Source: Viscum album (taxonomy: Eukaryota; Streptophyta; Magnoliopsida; Santalales; Viscaceae). Taken from it: a stretch of 64,000 bases of DNA. A model generated the notes under the pieces. That model was not told the DNA's origin, made no database searches, and worked only from the letters and a program-made list of their open reading frames with translations. Where the stretch lies: assembly GCA_963277665.1 (NCBI GenBank), contig OY728136.1:1977920576-1977984575 (forward strand), written 5' to 3'. The position numbers and the translations under genes are program-made. This document shows, piece after piece, positions 12,968-26,256 of the stretch (position 1 is the first letter of the stretch; each line of letters begins with the position of its first letter).

Positions 12968-13655
12968 ACTGAGTTTACTAACTTTTCTTTTCTCTTACCT
13001 TGATTTAGAAAAGTATGGACATGAGTTAGGATGGTTGGGACTCGGGCAGGGGAACCATGACAATGTCTGGCTAGCATTGTATAATGGACCTCTGAGTTTC
13101 CATAAAAGTGGGAATTTATGTTTTATTATTATGGTTGATTAAATTCACTTTGAGTGATTCACGTGATATTGATATGTGATTTATGAGATTTTGGATCTGT
13201 TCACACATCATGATTAGACATGTGGGTTCATATGTCATGTATATGCTTGTTATTGTGTTGCATTGTAGTTCTTTAATTGAATTCCTTGATTTCTAATATT
13301 TATTAAGGATAGTTTCTCTTTGTGTGATATATCTATGTTAACATGTTTTTGTGATATTTCTTCACCGGTATTAATTAGTTGAACTAAGAATGTTGTTGTG
13401 TTAGTATATATATGATGATTGTAACCAACATGCAGCGATAGAGATACGGGATAGTGCTAAGAGGGTTATACCTTGGGTTGAGGGTAGACTCATAGGGAAG
13501 CCTTTGTGTGATATCATAGACTGGTTAAGACTTGACATGTTTCTAATGTTCCTCCTATTATGAAAATGTGATAGTGGGATTCTGATGTTTGAATTCAGTG
13601 GTCTGAGTGGTTAGAGCAAAATTGGTAGGGATACTTCTCAAGGACGATAAGTCAA

Positions 13656-13669
13656 TAGAGGGGGAGAAT
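13656..13669 (+). other. Polypurine tract
   Basis: AGAGGGGGAGAAT directly abuts the TGTAACATCC start of the right LTR, the expected place for plus-strand priming. Confidence 0.75.
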
Positions 13670-13949
13670 TGTAACATCCTATTTTTTTAAGGATAATAAA
13701 ACCCTCTTTTAAAATAATCTATAGTTATTTTAATGTAAAAAATGTAAATTTTAAATAAAAATTACTTAATAAATGATTTAAAGGCTTTATATAATGGTAA
13801 AAGTTGTGTTAACACTTTAAAATATTTTGTGGAATATTTTTAGAGTCAGACACTGATTTAGTGTAGAATTTTGAGGCTCGTAGATCCTTGTATTGATTTA
13901 ATAAAATATTAAATATATTATATTATGTGTGCACTCTATTTTTTCAAAA

Positions 13950-14285
13950 TAATGAAATATCACTTGAATGGTGTCTCATATGAGAAATATGATACCAGTG
14001 TTAGGTTAGGGATGCAGGGTTTACCCTAAGTATGACATAACATTTGTGCGCATCAGACATTTGATCAAATCGCATGTGATGATAGTTTATTTAATTTTTT
14101 CATTATATTTTTTCCTAAAAAAAGTAATATATCTTAAACAGTATATCATATGAGATATATGAGACTGTCATTAGTTCCATAATACAAGTTTTACCCTAAG
14201 CATGACATAAACTTTGTATGCGCCAGATTTTTGGATACATCGCACGCAAGAGTAATAATATTTATATTATTATTATTATTATTTG
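13950..14285. repeat. ~170-bp tandem duplication inside the right LTR
   Basis: Two units share CATATGAGA, TTTACCCTAAG, ATGACATAA and GCGC..CAGA...TTGGAT-like blocks in order. The anchor CATATGAGA occurs near 13977 and again near 14147, a period of about 170 bases. Confidence 0.65.
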
Positions 14286-14519
14286 TGTTAAATAAAAAAT
14301 GGAAATTACTTGAGTAATTAACTTCACTTAATTTATGAGTGACATTTCACCATGTGTAAATATTTATTGGGAGGTTAGGTAATAGCGGTGATATTATTAT
14401 CTTGTGCTAAATAAATGCAAATGTGTGGTTAATATTAATTTATTAACTAATATCAACATTTAATGGATTTTTTTTAAAATGATGGAAATGATGCGAGATA
14501 TTTAATAATGATAATAATT

Positions 14520-14860
14520 GTTGTTGTTGTTGTTGTTAATAATTTTGGAAAATAATTTTTCTGAGTGATAAACTAAAATATTTATATATATATATATATG
14601 TGGTTTAAATATATATGTACATATGTATGTGTGGATGTGTGTGTGTGTGTAAAGGTGTGTAAATATATATATAATGTATGCATATATATGCAAGTTAAAT
14701 ATATATGTATATATATAGATATATATGCAGATGTGTGTGTGTGTGTGTGTGACATGTATATTTTGGTTATGTGTGTGTGTGTGTACGACTATGTATGTAT
14801 ATATATGTGTGTATATGAGTGTTTATATATATATATATATGAGGTGTGTGTGTGTGTGTG
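14520..14860. repeat. Microsatellite cluster (GTT, TA, TG)
   Basis: A run of GTT units near 14520 is followed by long alternating TA and TG/TGTA tracts to about 14860. A shorter version lies at 10730-10860 in the left LTR. These tracts create spurious Tyr/Ile/Cys/Val-rich frames on both strands. Confidence 0.85.
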
Positions 14861-16854
14861 GATGACCTTTAATATAAATCAATGTATGATTTGATGTGTT
14901 TTAGATTAAGGTTTAAAAAAACATAAGGGGTGGCGAATGGAATTAAGGAGGAAAGAGAAAAATAAATAAATAATAAATTAAGCATTAATTTTGTGGAATA
15001 ATTAATGAAATTAAATGAAATATATATATATATATATATATATTAAAATGTAATGGGGAGGTGTTATGGGAGGCATGCCCAATGCACATGAGATTTTTTC
15101 CCTAATCTCACGCCACACGCTATCCCCCTATCTCATATTATTTTTTATTTTATTTTATTATTTTATTAAAACTTACACCTTCAATAGATCGTACAATATT
15201 GATTAGATTGACGCGTCATCAATTCCGTTGGATTCATCTTGATGAGTATAAATTCATTCCTAATATTTTTTTGAAGGTGGTAACGTATTTATTCAGATTT
15301 AATTTAATATTTTTAATTATCAAAGATAGTGATAATTCTAAATAATATCGAAAAGGGTATAATTTAAGGAATCGTTGGTGTGTGATCATTTTTGGTTGGG
15401 TGTGAGCATGTCTTGGGTGATGATAACCTTGGTAAACCTTGACGCCAACTTAGGAAATCGAGTGGTAGGAAGTTTCTTACCTCCGTGGTCTCTCGTTTAT
15501 ACATGTTGTCATACTTGATTTGTGTGTTGGATTATTTTATATTGTGCTTGATTGTGATCACATGTGGGTGGGTGTGTAGCCCATGAGACTCATTCTGATT
15601 CCATGAGTGATATTAGTGTATCATTTTCCATGTTTGATTATTATCACATGATGTTATGTTTTTTACTTTATTTCTCATGATGATATATTGTTATATGTCT
15701 ACTTGTATGCTCACCCTGTATGTATGTTACCATGTCTTGGTGGTTGTTGGTGGTACTTGAGACATGTGAATTATCATGATATATTTTTTCCCTTAGAGGG
15801 GGAGTGCACTTGACCTGTGATGATAGTTATGATGGACCTGATAACAGGGTGGAGATGTGATGGAATGTTGTGTTGAGGATGCACTCGATACCTAAGTATC
15901 GGGCTACTCAACTCCTAGTTGACCTGTGAGTTGCATGATATATATCAAACATTAAATGCCTAGTTGATTTTCAAGTAGAGCATTCAATGCCTAGTTGATT
16001 TGTGAGTGGAGTACTCGATGCTTGGTTGATTTGTGAGCAGCATGTCATACTTAAGGCCCATGAGAGAACTAAGTCACATATACGCATAATACCATGAGGT
16101 TGTAAAGCAATAGGTGCACTAGCCTTTTGGCTAGTTTTTTGTTACTTATGATATCCTCTTATTATTATTCTGGCATGGAATTGAAGCAGGTATAGTCAGG
16201 GGTTTGTGGCGGCTTGGTTAGTGCACTACTCGGTTTTGATTCGTGTGTTTATTTTATTATTAAACTTTGATTATTATTATATCGTACACTTGGATAATCA
16301 ATCATATCTAGTTAAGTACGCATCGATGATGTCCTACTAAGTCTTGTACTCACACCCTACCTGGGTATTTCGGTGCACTTGTAGATTTTAGGAGGGATAA
16401 GACAAAGGGAAATGTCCCCATGGTAGACTGCTGAGTTGAGGAACGTAGATCTAGTGGTGTTCTAGGATGAACACTAACAAGACCTATAGTTCTTTATTTA
16501 TTTATTTATCAGTTTTATTTACTCTGGACAAGATTTCCACTTTTGGGAGATTCTTTATTTATTTTACATGTATGACATTTATTCAATTATTTCGCATGTT
16601 TACTTTGATGGTTTATTATGTTAATTATTGTTTATTATTGATCATATGACATGATACCAAGGGTATAGCCTCCCCATTGTCGAACTTAGAACATTGCTAC
16701 TAGTCGGAAACCTCTTGTATATGGGGAGGCATGCATGAGGTCATGTGAGCTTATATCTTAGACCTGATGGTTTAGGTTGTGATGTTACAGGTAATATACC
16801 TATCCATGGTCTAAACCGCCACTTGGGCACAATATACCCATCCTCAGGACCCTA

Positions 16855-17000
16855 GCATCCACCTAGAGGCCATCTTCACCCTATATTTAACCATTATTTC
16901 CTATTTCCACCTAAGGGTCATTTTCACCCTAGGTTTAACCATAATTTACCACATCCACCCGGGGACCATGTTTACCCTGTGTTTAACCACAATTTTCATT
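16855..17000. repeat. 48-bp tandem repeat, about three units
   Basis: The phrase CACCCTATATTTAACC (variants CACCCTAGGTTTAACC and TACCCTGTGTTTAACC) recurs at 16877, 16925 and 16973, exactly 48 bases apart, with CCA-rich spacers. It lies just outside the right LTR. Confidence 0.75.
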
Positions 17001-18144
17001 ATTTCCATAATACATGATAACAAATAAAAGTGCAATGGATTCAATAACATGTCCTTTTCTAGGATAATTTCAAATCTTGTTTTTCAAAAACATTCACAAT
17101 TCAATTTTCAAATTCTTAACGAAGAAAATAATAACTGCCATTCTCATTTACCAAGTTCATTTTCAATGCCACAAAAAAACTTTTTAAAACCAAGAACCAT
17201 TTCAAAACACTTTATTAAAGACATGAAATTTCCCAATTTCCATTTCCATTTCCATATTAATTTACTACAATCAACACCAACCCAACCCAATTTCCTAGAT
17301 TCCACAGGAATAGTGAAATGGTATAATCCTAACCAAGGTTTACATATTCCTACTTTTGAGAAAAAAAAATCAAGAGTTTTATAGCATTCCAAGGTCATGG
17401 ATTAAGATTTGGAATAGGAATTAAGGTCATGCGTGACAACTGATTATTGGCACCTCACAAGCACTTAAAATAAAATAGTGCACCTATAGGATAAAATTTA
17501 GAGACCACCTAACTTAGGACTAGGGAGGTTCTCTTGTTTGTTATTTTCCTTTGATTTGGCTTAGAATGGATGATATCGAAGTAACAAATAAAAGACCCTA
17601 AAAATCAAATAAACTCAGTAAAACTAATGGAACACAACCCAATGGTGAAAGAAAATAATAAAGGAGACTAGGGGAAGGATAAAATTTCCTTAAGGAGTTT
17701 ATCACCTCAAATGGAATCTAAAAATTCAAAGGATTAAAGGAGTTCCACCCAAGGAGGAGAGGAAGAGGGTTGCTCGAACGAAGGGGATGTTGCATGTTTT
17801 GGGGGAGAAATTTGAGTGAGGAGAAATAAGGGGAGGGGGAAATGACCAAAATGAACCATTAAAAAAACTTTTACAGAACCCATAGGTTGGTCGATGCATC
17901 TCATAGGCTAGCTGGTGGGTGTCTAGTGGCTATGTGAGCCTATAGGAGGACCACTATCTAGTTGGTGGCCTCTTGTCGGCAAGTTGGTGGCACTACAACC
18001 CCAAGGTTATATGCCTCAGCCCTACCCGAGCCTCTCAAAAACTCTTGAGACCCCCTGAACCCCCTTATAAATCTCTCTAGGGATAATATTAAGGGGTTTT
18101 GACATAACTTAAAGGAAAACTATACCTTAATAGAAGGGGAAGGT
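17001..18144. other. Unassigned repeat-like region between two LARD-like elements
   Basis: No convincing gene. The open frame 17049-17384 (111 aa, His/Phe/Asn-rich) and its antisense twin 17144-17398 have no recognisable domain. Phrases such as GGAGTTCCACCCAAGGAGG around 17730 resemble reversed leader sequence of plant LTR elements, so part of it may be an LTR fragment on the minus strand. I cannot fix its ends. Confidence 0.35.
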
Positions 18145-18790
18145 TTTATAGGACAAGTCCTTCGTGACAGGATGAGGTGTGACAGAGATGGGTTTCCTCT
18201 AGGCAACAATTTCATGGATCTCCCTTAGGAGATGTGAGACATGACCCAGTGAGGGTCATGGGATTTTCCTGAGGACTTGTAATAAGGTTTCCAAGGGGGA
18301 TTAAAGAAGTATGGATTGGGATGGTCCTTGGGTAGTGGGATTGGGAGTAATGTGAGACCTTTATGGGGATGTGGACTAGACCATTAGGTCTGGGTCGGGA
18401 TGGGCCTATGGGTTATAGTGTCACAGAGGAGTGATGGGTATGAGTTCCTATCAACGAGCAGAGATGGTAACGAGTTCAGAGGACCCAGAGGATACCCTAA
18501 TGGGTGAGGCAAGGCATGATGTGATAAGGGTCTAGGTATCAAGTGACTAGCGCCCTGGGATTAGTTGGTGAGTCATGTGACAGGTTGCGACCTTGTGTGG
18601 TTGTACTTATAGGACCCTTCCTTGAGGAGGCTTGGGTTGACATATTGAGGTGCCTTCCCCAGAATCTATGGGGATGGGTCGGTGTGCTTATAGTCAATCC
18701 ATGCCCTAAGTAATAGGGTAGTTATTACAGAAGGGGTCTGAACACATCCTTAGTGAGAAGTCATGGGCTAATGAATAATAATAGACCTTT

Positions 18791-20570
18791 CACCACTAAA
18801 AAACTAGGTTTTAACAATGCTAGTAAAGGGACTTTAACAGCACTTATAAAGCATTGTCTACACATTCACTGTTAAATGGTAGTCTTTAACAGTGCTCACA
18901 AAAAGTACTGTTAAAGACTCCATTTAATAGAACTTTTTTAGTACTATTAAAGGCTCCCTTTAACAGCGCCAAAAAAGAAATGTTAAAGGGGGTAAAATTT
19001 TATTTTTTCAGACCTCTATGAGCCTAACCTTATCAGTGCTTCCATGAACCCTTTAACATCACCCCCCCCCCCCCTTATGAGTGCTTTTCACCCCACCACC
19101 CTTTTATCAGTGCTTTTCAAATTTCATAGCCTCCTGCACCTGCCTGGATTCGAACCCTACACCACTCCTTTAAAGATAGAATGCCTTTACCACTTCAACA
19201 TGTTGTTTTTCTATCTGTATAGTGATATTTTTGTTTATATATATATATATACTCATATACTCATATAATTATTTTTAAATACATTTATAAATATATTATA
19301 TATTATATTCATTTACATATACTAAAATATAATATAAATATATATTCATTTATTAACACACACACACATATATATATATAAAAACATTATATATATATAT
19401 ATTTATAATATAAAAAATGGTTATATATTATTTTAAATACATTTTTAGAATATGTGTTTACTTACATATATTAGAATATACATATACATATATATTTTTT
19501 AATTATTGGCACACACATGTTTATATATAAACATTAATTATATAGGAATATATATACATATTAATGTGTTTTTATAAGGAAAATAAGATGGATAATTTTT
19601 TACTTTAAATAAAATGAATAATAAATATTAATTTTATGTATTTAAAAATACATTTCTATGTAAATATGTTGATATATGTATTTATACAAGTGATTTATTA
19701 TAATTAAATATAATAAAATATGAATATATTTAATTATAAATAAAAATACATTGTGAAAAATGATAAAACTTAAAAACCATAATATCAATATGAATGTAAT
19801 CCCTGAAAATAAATATATTCCCCACTGAAAACGGGAAAAAAGACCCTCTTAAACAAGGCTGAAATTCTATCGAATGTTAAAAAATTTGGGGACCCCAACT
19901 AAAAACTCAATTTTGGAGGCCTTATGAGCCTTTTGGCCGAAAAATGTGATTGGGGTTCTCCTTGGTCACCATGGTGTAGATATTATCACGAGATTTGATT
20001 TGATATGTGGTAAAGCCCAAATGGACTCCCAAATCAAAAGTTATGGTTGTTTGAAGTTTGAGTTACATTTTCAACTTATTTTAGATATTTTATTGATTTT
20101 TTGATTTTTTTATCTTAAAATTGTTATTAAATGACTATTATTTTATAACAATTATCAAATTATTAATTAAAAGTATTTTTTAAATTATTTTATAAGTCAT
20201 TTTCACCAAATATCTTATATATTGAGTGTAAATGCTTGTTTAGACTTATCTAGAATATATTTAAAATATATATATATTATTTATATAAGTATAAATATAT
20301 TTATATATTAATATATTATTTTTAATGAAATATATATATATATATTAAATATACCCTTTATCAATGTTTTTTACAAGCGCTGATAAAGGGCCCTCTTTAA
20401 TAGCACTTTTTGTAGTGCTATTAAAGACCCCATTTAACAGCGCTAAAAAAATTGTTAAAGACCCCCTTTAATAGCAATTATTTTAGCGCTAAAAAAGGTG
20501 GTCTTTAACAATGCTTTTAGCTAGTGTTATTAAAGCTCCAGTGCTGGATAAACTCAGTTTTGTAGTAGTG
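18791..20570. mobile_element. Non-autonomous CACTA (En/Spm-type) transposon, 1780 bp
   Basis: The left end is CACCACTAAAAAACTAGGTT. The right end, reverse-complemented, is CACTACTACAAAACTGAGTT, an imperfect terminal inverted repeat of the CACTA type. A 3-bp duplication TTT (18788-18790 and 20571-20573) flanks it, the family's hallmark size. Subterminal regions are packed with TTTAACAGCGCT / AGCACTGTTAAAG-like motifs in both orientations, as in CACTA transposase-binding arrays. The middle is AT-rich microsatellite without a transposase. The element-free sequence aligns with the other C LTR around 39080, confirming the insertion. Confidence 0.85.
19141..19203 (-). other. tRNA-like segment within the CACTA element
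   Basis: On the minus strand the sequence runs from GAAGTGGTAAAGGCAT (A-box-like) to TAGGGTTCGAATCCAGGCA (B-box-like, with GGTTCGAATCC). The acceptor stem and full cloverleaf do not form well, so this is not an annotatable tRNA gene. It may be tRNA-derived. Confidence 0.4.
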
Positions 20571-21635
20571 TTTCCAAATATGGCTTCGTATGTTGTGTAT
20601 GTAGGCAAGCCCTGCCCTAAGTGATAGGGTAGTGTTTATGTAAGGGGATTTATCCTTGAGTGAGAAGGCCCGAATCACCACATATTGAGTGATAAAGTGT
20701 GGTTTGGTGGGTGATTATGGATCGTGCCTAAGAGGCTTGGGTTAAGGACTTCCCTGGGGGCTGGGTCATGGGATGACATGATGAGACCGATGGACCTTTC
20801 CTAGAGTGATTAGGTAGTGGGTTGAGATATGGATTTGTGATTGTTCCTAGTGTTTGTTGGTAGTGGGTCAAGGTTTTGGATGTTTCCATACCCTGAGTCT
20901 TCACCTATGGGTTGGGAATTGGTACAATGTAGTGAAGAAATGATGAGGTGTATTCTAGAATAGAATCGAAGTAGGTATGATGATGTTTTGTAGTGGCTGA
21001 GTTACAACACAGTGGCATGATGAGTAAGGAGTCATGGTGGCTTGGTTAGCACACGATGTCCAAGGCGCATGTGTAACATGTTCATTTTATTCCTCATGAA
21101 TATGCATATATGATGAAGTATACTAGGGGCACTTGGTGATACCCCACTAAAAAATATTTCTCACACCCCACATAGGCACCTCGATGTACATGCAAACCTT
21201 ATGTCTTCTTTTAGGTTCAAAATAGGATGTGTAGTGGTTTGGGCTAGTACAACTTAAGGGTTTTTGGAGATAGGGTGTGTGAGGCCTGAGGATATTAGTA
21301 GGGTCAGTGTGCATTAGTTGTATTTTTGGTTTATTTTGTATTTGGGATTGGCCTAATGGACAATCTTTACATTAATGCTTGTACGCTTTTGCATGGGACA
21401 ATTATTACAACATTGTGTTTATTTTGTTTATTGTGTACTTTGATGTTTGTCATGGATGATTGTTTAGTTGTTTTTTCATTTTTATATGACTCTAATTCAA
21501 GGTAATAGTGTCCTCATTTTATTAATTAGGCCCTCACCGCTAGTCATTATTCTATGACATATGGGGAGGTGCACCTGAGGTCACATGATGCTCCGGTCTT
21601 AGAATTGATGAGTGGATCAGGGATGGGGTGTTACA

Positions 21636-24455
21636 AAGTGGTATAAGATATTGTTGTGTTTTATTATTTTGATAGATGATAGAATGGTGAATTAGGAATG
21701 TTTCAGATCTTTTGATGGGCCTCATACTAGTGAGTCATGAACAAATTTTTGGTGGGAAGTCCTGGTCACCAAGGTCACGAGATTGTTATTCTTACTTTGA
21801 GATATTGTGGATGAGATGTTTATGAATGTGAGGTGATTATCAGAGATATTATTTATGGTTTTGAATCCTGTCCTATTGGTAAGAGGCCCATGTATATTCA
21901 TCATGATTATTAACATATGATCATGTGGCATTGTCTGCTTGTGTGTGTTGTATTTTTAGATGATAGGTTCAGTTGACTAAAGTGTTAGTAACAAATTACA
22001 TGGTGTTTTCTTGTATAACATGTAATTGAATTCTAATCAGATGAACCATGACATTTAATATGATAGTAGGTCATGTAGATCCTGGTCCAGGACTTTATCT
22101 TGTGATGTAAATTCAATCCCTTCATCAAGGGATGCATGGGGACCCATGATGAGGTTAGTTTGGGCATTGGATGCCTTGGTGATGAGACCCTGATGGGTTT
22201 CGTATAAGTATGTGATGTATGAGGAATGATTTGAGGACATGCACGATTTTACCTATGGATGTAGAAACCCTGAGAAGTTTGAGGAATGTCATGAGTGATA
22301 TGCCTTGGGTTTTCGATATGCAAAGCACTTGGAGCATTTCTGGCATCAAAGTTGAGGTTTGAGGGTGGGATTAGTTGGAAGTTTGTCCCGGATGGTTCTC
22401 AAAATGCACTTTTGGTGGCATAGTGGGAGAATGTATGGACACTCAAAAAAATTGGGATGACACCTATGTGGTGGGTGGTCATGCAATTATCCTTAGTGTG
22501 GGAGATACCTTGGGCTATGGATTAATCCTGACATGCAATGGGGCACGGTCAGTGGGTGAGGCACATAATCTTAGCTTAAACAGGACGTAACTCATGGGAG
22601 AATGAGTCATGGTGAGTGATTAGGTTTCATGGGAGTGCGCAACTGTTGGGATTGGTGAGATCATGGTAGAGTTCTATGAGAAGGTTCTCAATGGGTTACT
22701 CTACCTGAGGGGCAGAGTGGGTGTTGGTAAGACTTTTTGGAAAAGTCTCATTGTGTAAGGGAAGGTACACACTGATTACGCATGGTTCTAATTGTGTTGT
22801 GAATCATTGAACGAGTCATGTTTGGGTTGTAGATAAACCTGAGTGGTGTGATAGTGGTGGTGGTGTGGTGGTTTTAGTTTGAGGTCACTCTTAGAGTGAG
22901 GTGACCTGTGTGCTTGGTGGGATTCTTGCATGCATAGCGTCCCAGGGTTCAGTGCGATGGGAGATGTCCCTTGGTGGTGGGAGGTGACATAGGTGAAGGA
23001 TTGGGGTACTGTGGTGCAGTTGATCTAGGGTTTTGGTCCTTGATAGGTGTTGTCAGCAATGAATGGGTGTGGCTTGGGAGAAGTGACACACATGCAATGA
23101 TAGGCTTGTTGAGTTCGGTGATCAAGGAATGATATAAGAAAATCCATATGTTAGGGAGTTAGCCATTGGCTATTGGATATTATTGTTCCTAGTGGGCCGA
23201 GAATGGGTAAATATTAGTGTTTGTGTTAGCGCTTAGGTATGAGTGGGATGACCATATCCAGTTAATGCATTTGGTGATGGATGGGTCATAGAGAATAGAG
23301 AATGGGCATTTGGGTTCTTCAAGAGATGATAATGATGCTTCTATGGTGGGGAACATTGTATTGGTCACAAGTGAATGACCCTCGTGTCAAATGGGTCATT
23401 GGTGCGATGATACTATTCGGTGGACAGTCAAGGTGGCATCGGGTTTCTGGTGTATGGTAAGATTTATTGATATTTGGTTCCTTGGTTAAAACCAGATTTG
23501 AATTTTATATCGGATGTTTGTTTGAATTGGTGCATCATCATTAGGATCGGGGTGGTTATCATGATCCAAGAGTGAGTTGGATTATAGGTGTATCAATTCT
23601 TGGAGTAATAACAAGATGGTTGGTGTAATCAGTGGTAATTCAACCAAGGAATTACACTAGGATTCAGGTTCAGACTTTGATGTGGGAATTTCTGTGTAAT
23701 CTGAAGGCAATTTGTGGGGCGATCCATGATTTGTAATGTGTTTCGGGGGGTGAAACCTAGTTTCATTGAATGGATTAAGGGAGGGGAATTATGTGATGAA
23801 ATGTAATTAAGGCATCATTTTGGGTGAAAAATTCTTGGGAAACAATGAAAGTTAGTTTTGTAGCTCAGGGTATGAGTAGGAACTTTCATATGGAGGTTGT
23901 TAATGGATATGTCGAGTTAGAGTAAGTGTTTCTTTTAAGGAAACATTGATGAGTGTAGTCAAGTAGTTTCAGAGAAGACAGTCGGATGAGGTCTAATTGT
24001 TGTTTTGCTTAAGGTTAAACACAGTAAGAGGGGAACTGTGTAGGTAGTGTCATGTGGGGTGTGATTAGTGGGTCGGTGGGCTGCTTAAAGAGCATTTTCA
24101 ATAAGCTATTCCTATAGTGGGGAGCACCATGGCTTGGAATCGGCCTATATGATGGGATTATTAAGGTGGGAATAACTATAATCCTCGGGTTGAGTCGGTT
24201 GAATACATTGGGGTGTGTCAGGAGAGATAGGTCTGATGAGCGGCTTCTCGGTGTTCATGTTGGCAGTGAGCGAATGAGTCAACTTATGGTGAATAGTAAA
24301 TTAAGTGTTTGGAGTTGCACAATGGAAGCACAATTGATCATTCTAAAGTATAACACTATGATTTCTCAATGAACTAGTGACTGATGCAAGTTGGGAGATG
24401 TGGTTTGAATATTACCACAACTTATCAAGGATGAGAAGAGTTGTAGTGAAGAGTT
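21636..24455 (+). other. Non-coding interior of element C
   Basis: About 2.8 kb, unusually rich in G and T on this strand. Only short domain-free frames occur (for example 22375-22590 and 24166-24372). The degenerate PBS TGGTATAAGAT is at 21639, and a weak purine-rich tract (GTGAAGAGT) precedes the right LTR at 24456. No gag or pol relic was found in any frame. Confidence 0.6.
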
Positions 24456-26256
24456 TGTAACGACTCGTGGATTTTCAGCTTGTTATTTTGAGATGAAATT
24501 TTAATTTCCCATTTGTTGAACAATTCATTTTGAGAACCAAAACCCAAAATGGAATTCTGAATATTTGAATGTCTCGTGGAGTTGTTTTTGGATTAGTTTT
24601 AAGACCCCATAGGTGTTACAGTTTCTCCTAAGGAAATTGGAGGAAAGGCGGGAGGTTGGGGGTTGTTGAATAATTTCAACAACTAACAACCAGACAATGG
24701 GGCCCGAGTTGATTTTTTTAAAGTGAGGGAATTTTGGTATTTTGTTTCTTGGAGAGTTTTAGGATTTAGGAGGGAGGGGATCAAAAAAATTCTATTTCTT
24801 GGCTAAATTCCTCCCACACCTCTCCTTTGATCCCCTTCGACCGAGGGTGAATCTAGGAGCATTCCAACAACATTTCAAGGCAAGTTGTTAAGTTTTCATC
24901 ACCATAATTTCTATCCTTTGTAGACACTTATCTCTTTAATGATTTTATTTAGGTATTTGATGTCGATTACAACAGAGCATAGTGGAATTGACCAAAATTT
25001 ATGGGGCTTTTGTGCAGTATGGATAAAGGATTTCCTAAGATTCTATTTGTTCATCGTTGTCTCAGTGAGGTCACAGTGATTTTTTTAATCATTTTAGCTT
25101 AAATTAAATTAATTTGGAGAATGAATGAGTGCTATCGGTTTGAGATTTTTCCTGGGTTGGTGTTAGGGGTGTGTTTCAGACCCTTCAGGTGCGGTTGGTC
25201 AAGGTTTTGGCGTGATGATGGTGCTCAATGGGTTGTTCAATGGTTATATCGCATTGGATTAAATTAAATAATTATTTCTAATTATTTATAATTAATTATT
25301 TAGGTCATGTGATGTGATTCAGAAGCTTGGGTTGTGGTATGGGTTCGGGTGAGGCATGGATGGGCTTGGTTGAGATGTTTTTTGAGCTTGGATTGGTCGG
25401 TAACTCCTTGACGGAGGTAGGTGGCCCCTTTGATACAAGCTCGTATGCATTTTTATGTAGGATTTATCTATTGCATGCATGTTTTGTGGATTTAGGTAGA
25501 ATAGATATGGATCAGGGGTGGCCTAGGAGAAGATATAGGGAGACGTTGGGCCTCCTATGCTTGGGATAAGTGCTTGTTATCACTTTCAGTGTTGGAATCA
25601 CCCGACGACTGTGTCGCCAAGAGGTGAGAGCAATGTTTGGGATGAAGAGAGACCTTGGGTGGTCTCAGAATGTGAGATGAGACACAGGTATCCTAGAATA
25701 GGTTCTTCTAGGTCTAGTTGGGTGGGAGACAGAGGCTTATACCTAATGATGATGGGTGAGATGATTTTTCATCTCACGCCTGAAGAGTAACACCCTTCTA
25801 AGGGTGGTCTGGGCCATGGTGAGCATTATAAGCAAGACGAGTCCTTCAGGACAAGATGAGGTGTGACAAAGAGGGGTTTCCTCCTAGTATCAATTTCAGG
25901 GATCTCCCTTAAGAGATGTGAAACATGACCCAATGGGGGTTGGGGGATTTGCTTGAGGACTTGGTATGAGGTTTCCAAGTAGGTTTAGAGCAGTATGACT
26001 TAGGATGATCCCTGGGTAGCAGGACCGATACTGATGAGACACCTTGATGGGGATGTGGATCGGACCGCTGGGCCTAGGTCAGGATGAGCCTAATATTTGA
26101 AGTGTTACCAAGGGGTGATGAGAATGAGCTGTTATTGATGAGTAGAGATGATGATGAGTTTAGAGGACCCAAACGATACCATGATGGGAGAGGTAAGGCA
26201 TGATGTGATGAGGGGGTAGGTCTTGAGTGACTCGCACCTTGGGATTAATTGGTGAG
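24456..26256 (+). repeat. Right LTR of element C, proximal part
   Basis: Starts TGTAACGACTCG directly after the interior and runs to the Sirevirus insertion point. Its last five bases (GTGAG, 26252-26256) are the target site duplicated on the other side of the insertion. The frames at 25327-25569 and 25557-25790 have no recognised domain. Confidence 0.7.

Larger units (their letters stand above)
12953..13669 (+). other. Non-coding interior of the LARD-like element
   Basis: The interior runs from the LTR end through the PBS to the purine tract before 13670. The longest frame (12921-13142, 73 aa) starts inside the LTR and has no domain. No capsid, zinc knuckle, protease, RT or integrase motif is present in any frame. 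Confidence 0.65.
10720..16789 (+). mobile_element. Non-autonomous large-LTR retrotransposon (LARD-like)
   Basis: Two long directly repeated LTRs flank an interior of only 717 bases (12953-13669). The right LTR starts TGTAACATCC and ends GATGTTACA, an inverted terminal pair. The left LTR ends with the same GATGTTACA, followed after three bases by a TGGTATCAAAGG primer-binding site. A purine tract (AGAGGGGGAGAAT) immediately precedes the right LTR. The interior has no gag or pol. The left LTR lacks about its first 900 bases. Layout and PBS type fit a non-coding derivative of a Ty3/gypsy chromovirus-like family (inference). Elements C and D have the same TGTAA start and U5 phrases. Confidence 0.8.
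13670..16789 (+). repeat. Right LTR, 3.1 kb, of the LARD-like element
   Basis: Bounded by TGTAACATCC and GATGTTACA. It holds a ~170-bp tandem duplication (13950-14285), AT and TG microsatellites (14520-14860, 15020-15045), and U5-side phrases shared with the left LTR. Three partial duplications of the phrase CCTAGTTGATTTG..GAGT around 15960-16040 are also seen in the left LTR near 12060-12190. The apparent ORF at 14598-14894 is the microsatellite in translation. Confidence 0.75.
18145..21635 (+). repeat. Left LTR of element C (5'-truncated, split by CACTA)
   Basis: Segments 18145-18790 and 20574-21635 match, in order, 25830-26256 and 38839-40144 of the right LTR. The last ~1.05 kb aligns with phrases such as TTTTATTCCTCATGAATATG versus TTTTATTACTCATGCATGGG, then the final GGTGTTACA. 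Sequence matching 24456-25825 is missing, so the start is approximate. Confidence 0.7.

Noticed and set aside
14598..14894. 98-aa Cys/Val/Tyr-rich frame and its antisense 14502-14693
   Set aside because: TG/TA microsatellite in translation.
17049..17398. Overlapping sense and antisense frames (111 and 84 aa)
   Set aside because: No domain in either, both are equally open, and the region is repeat-like.
19141..19203. A tRNA gene
   Set aside because: A- and B-box-like sequences are present, but acceptor and anticodon stems do not pair well. Kept only as tRNA-like.
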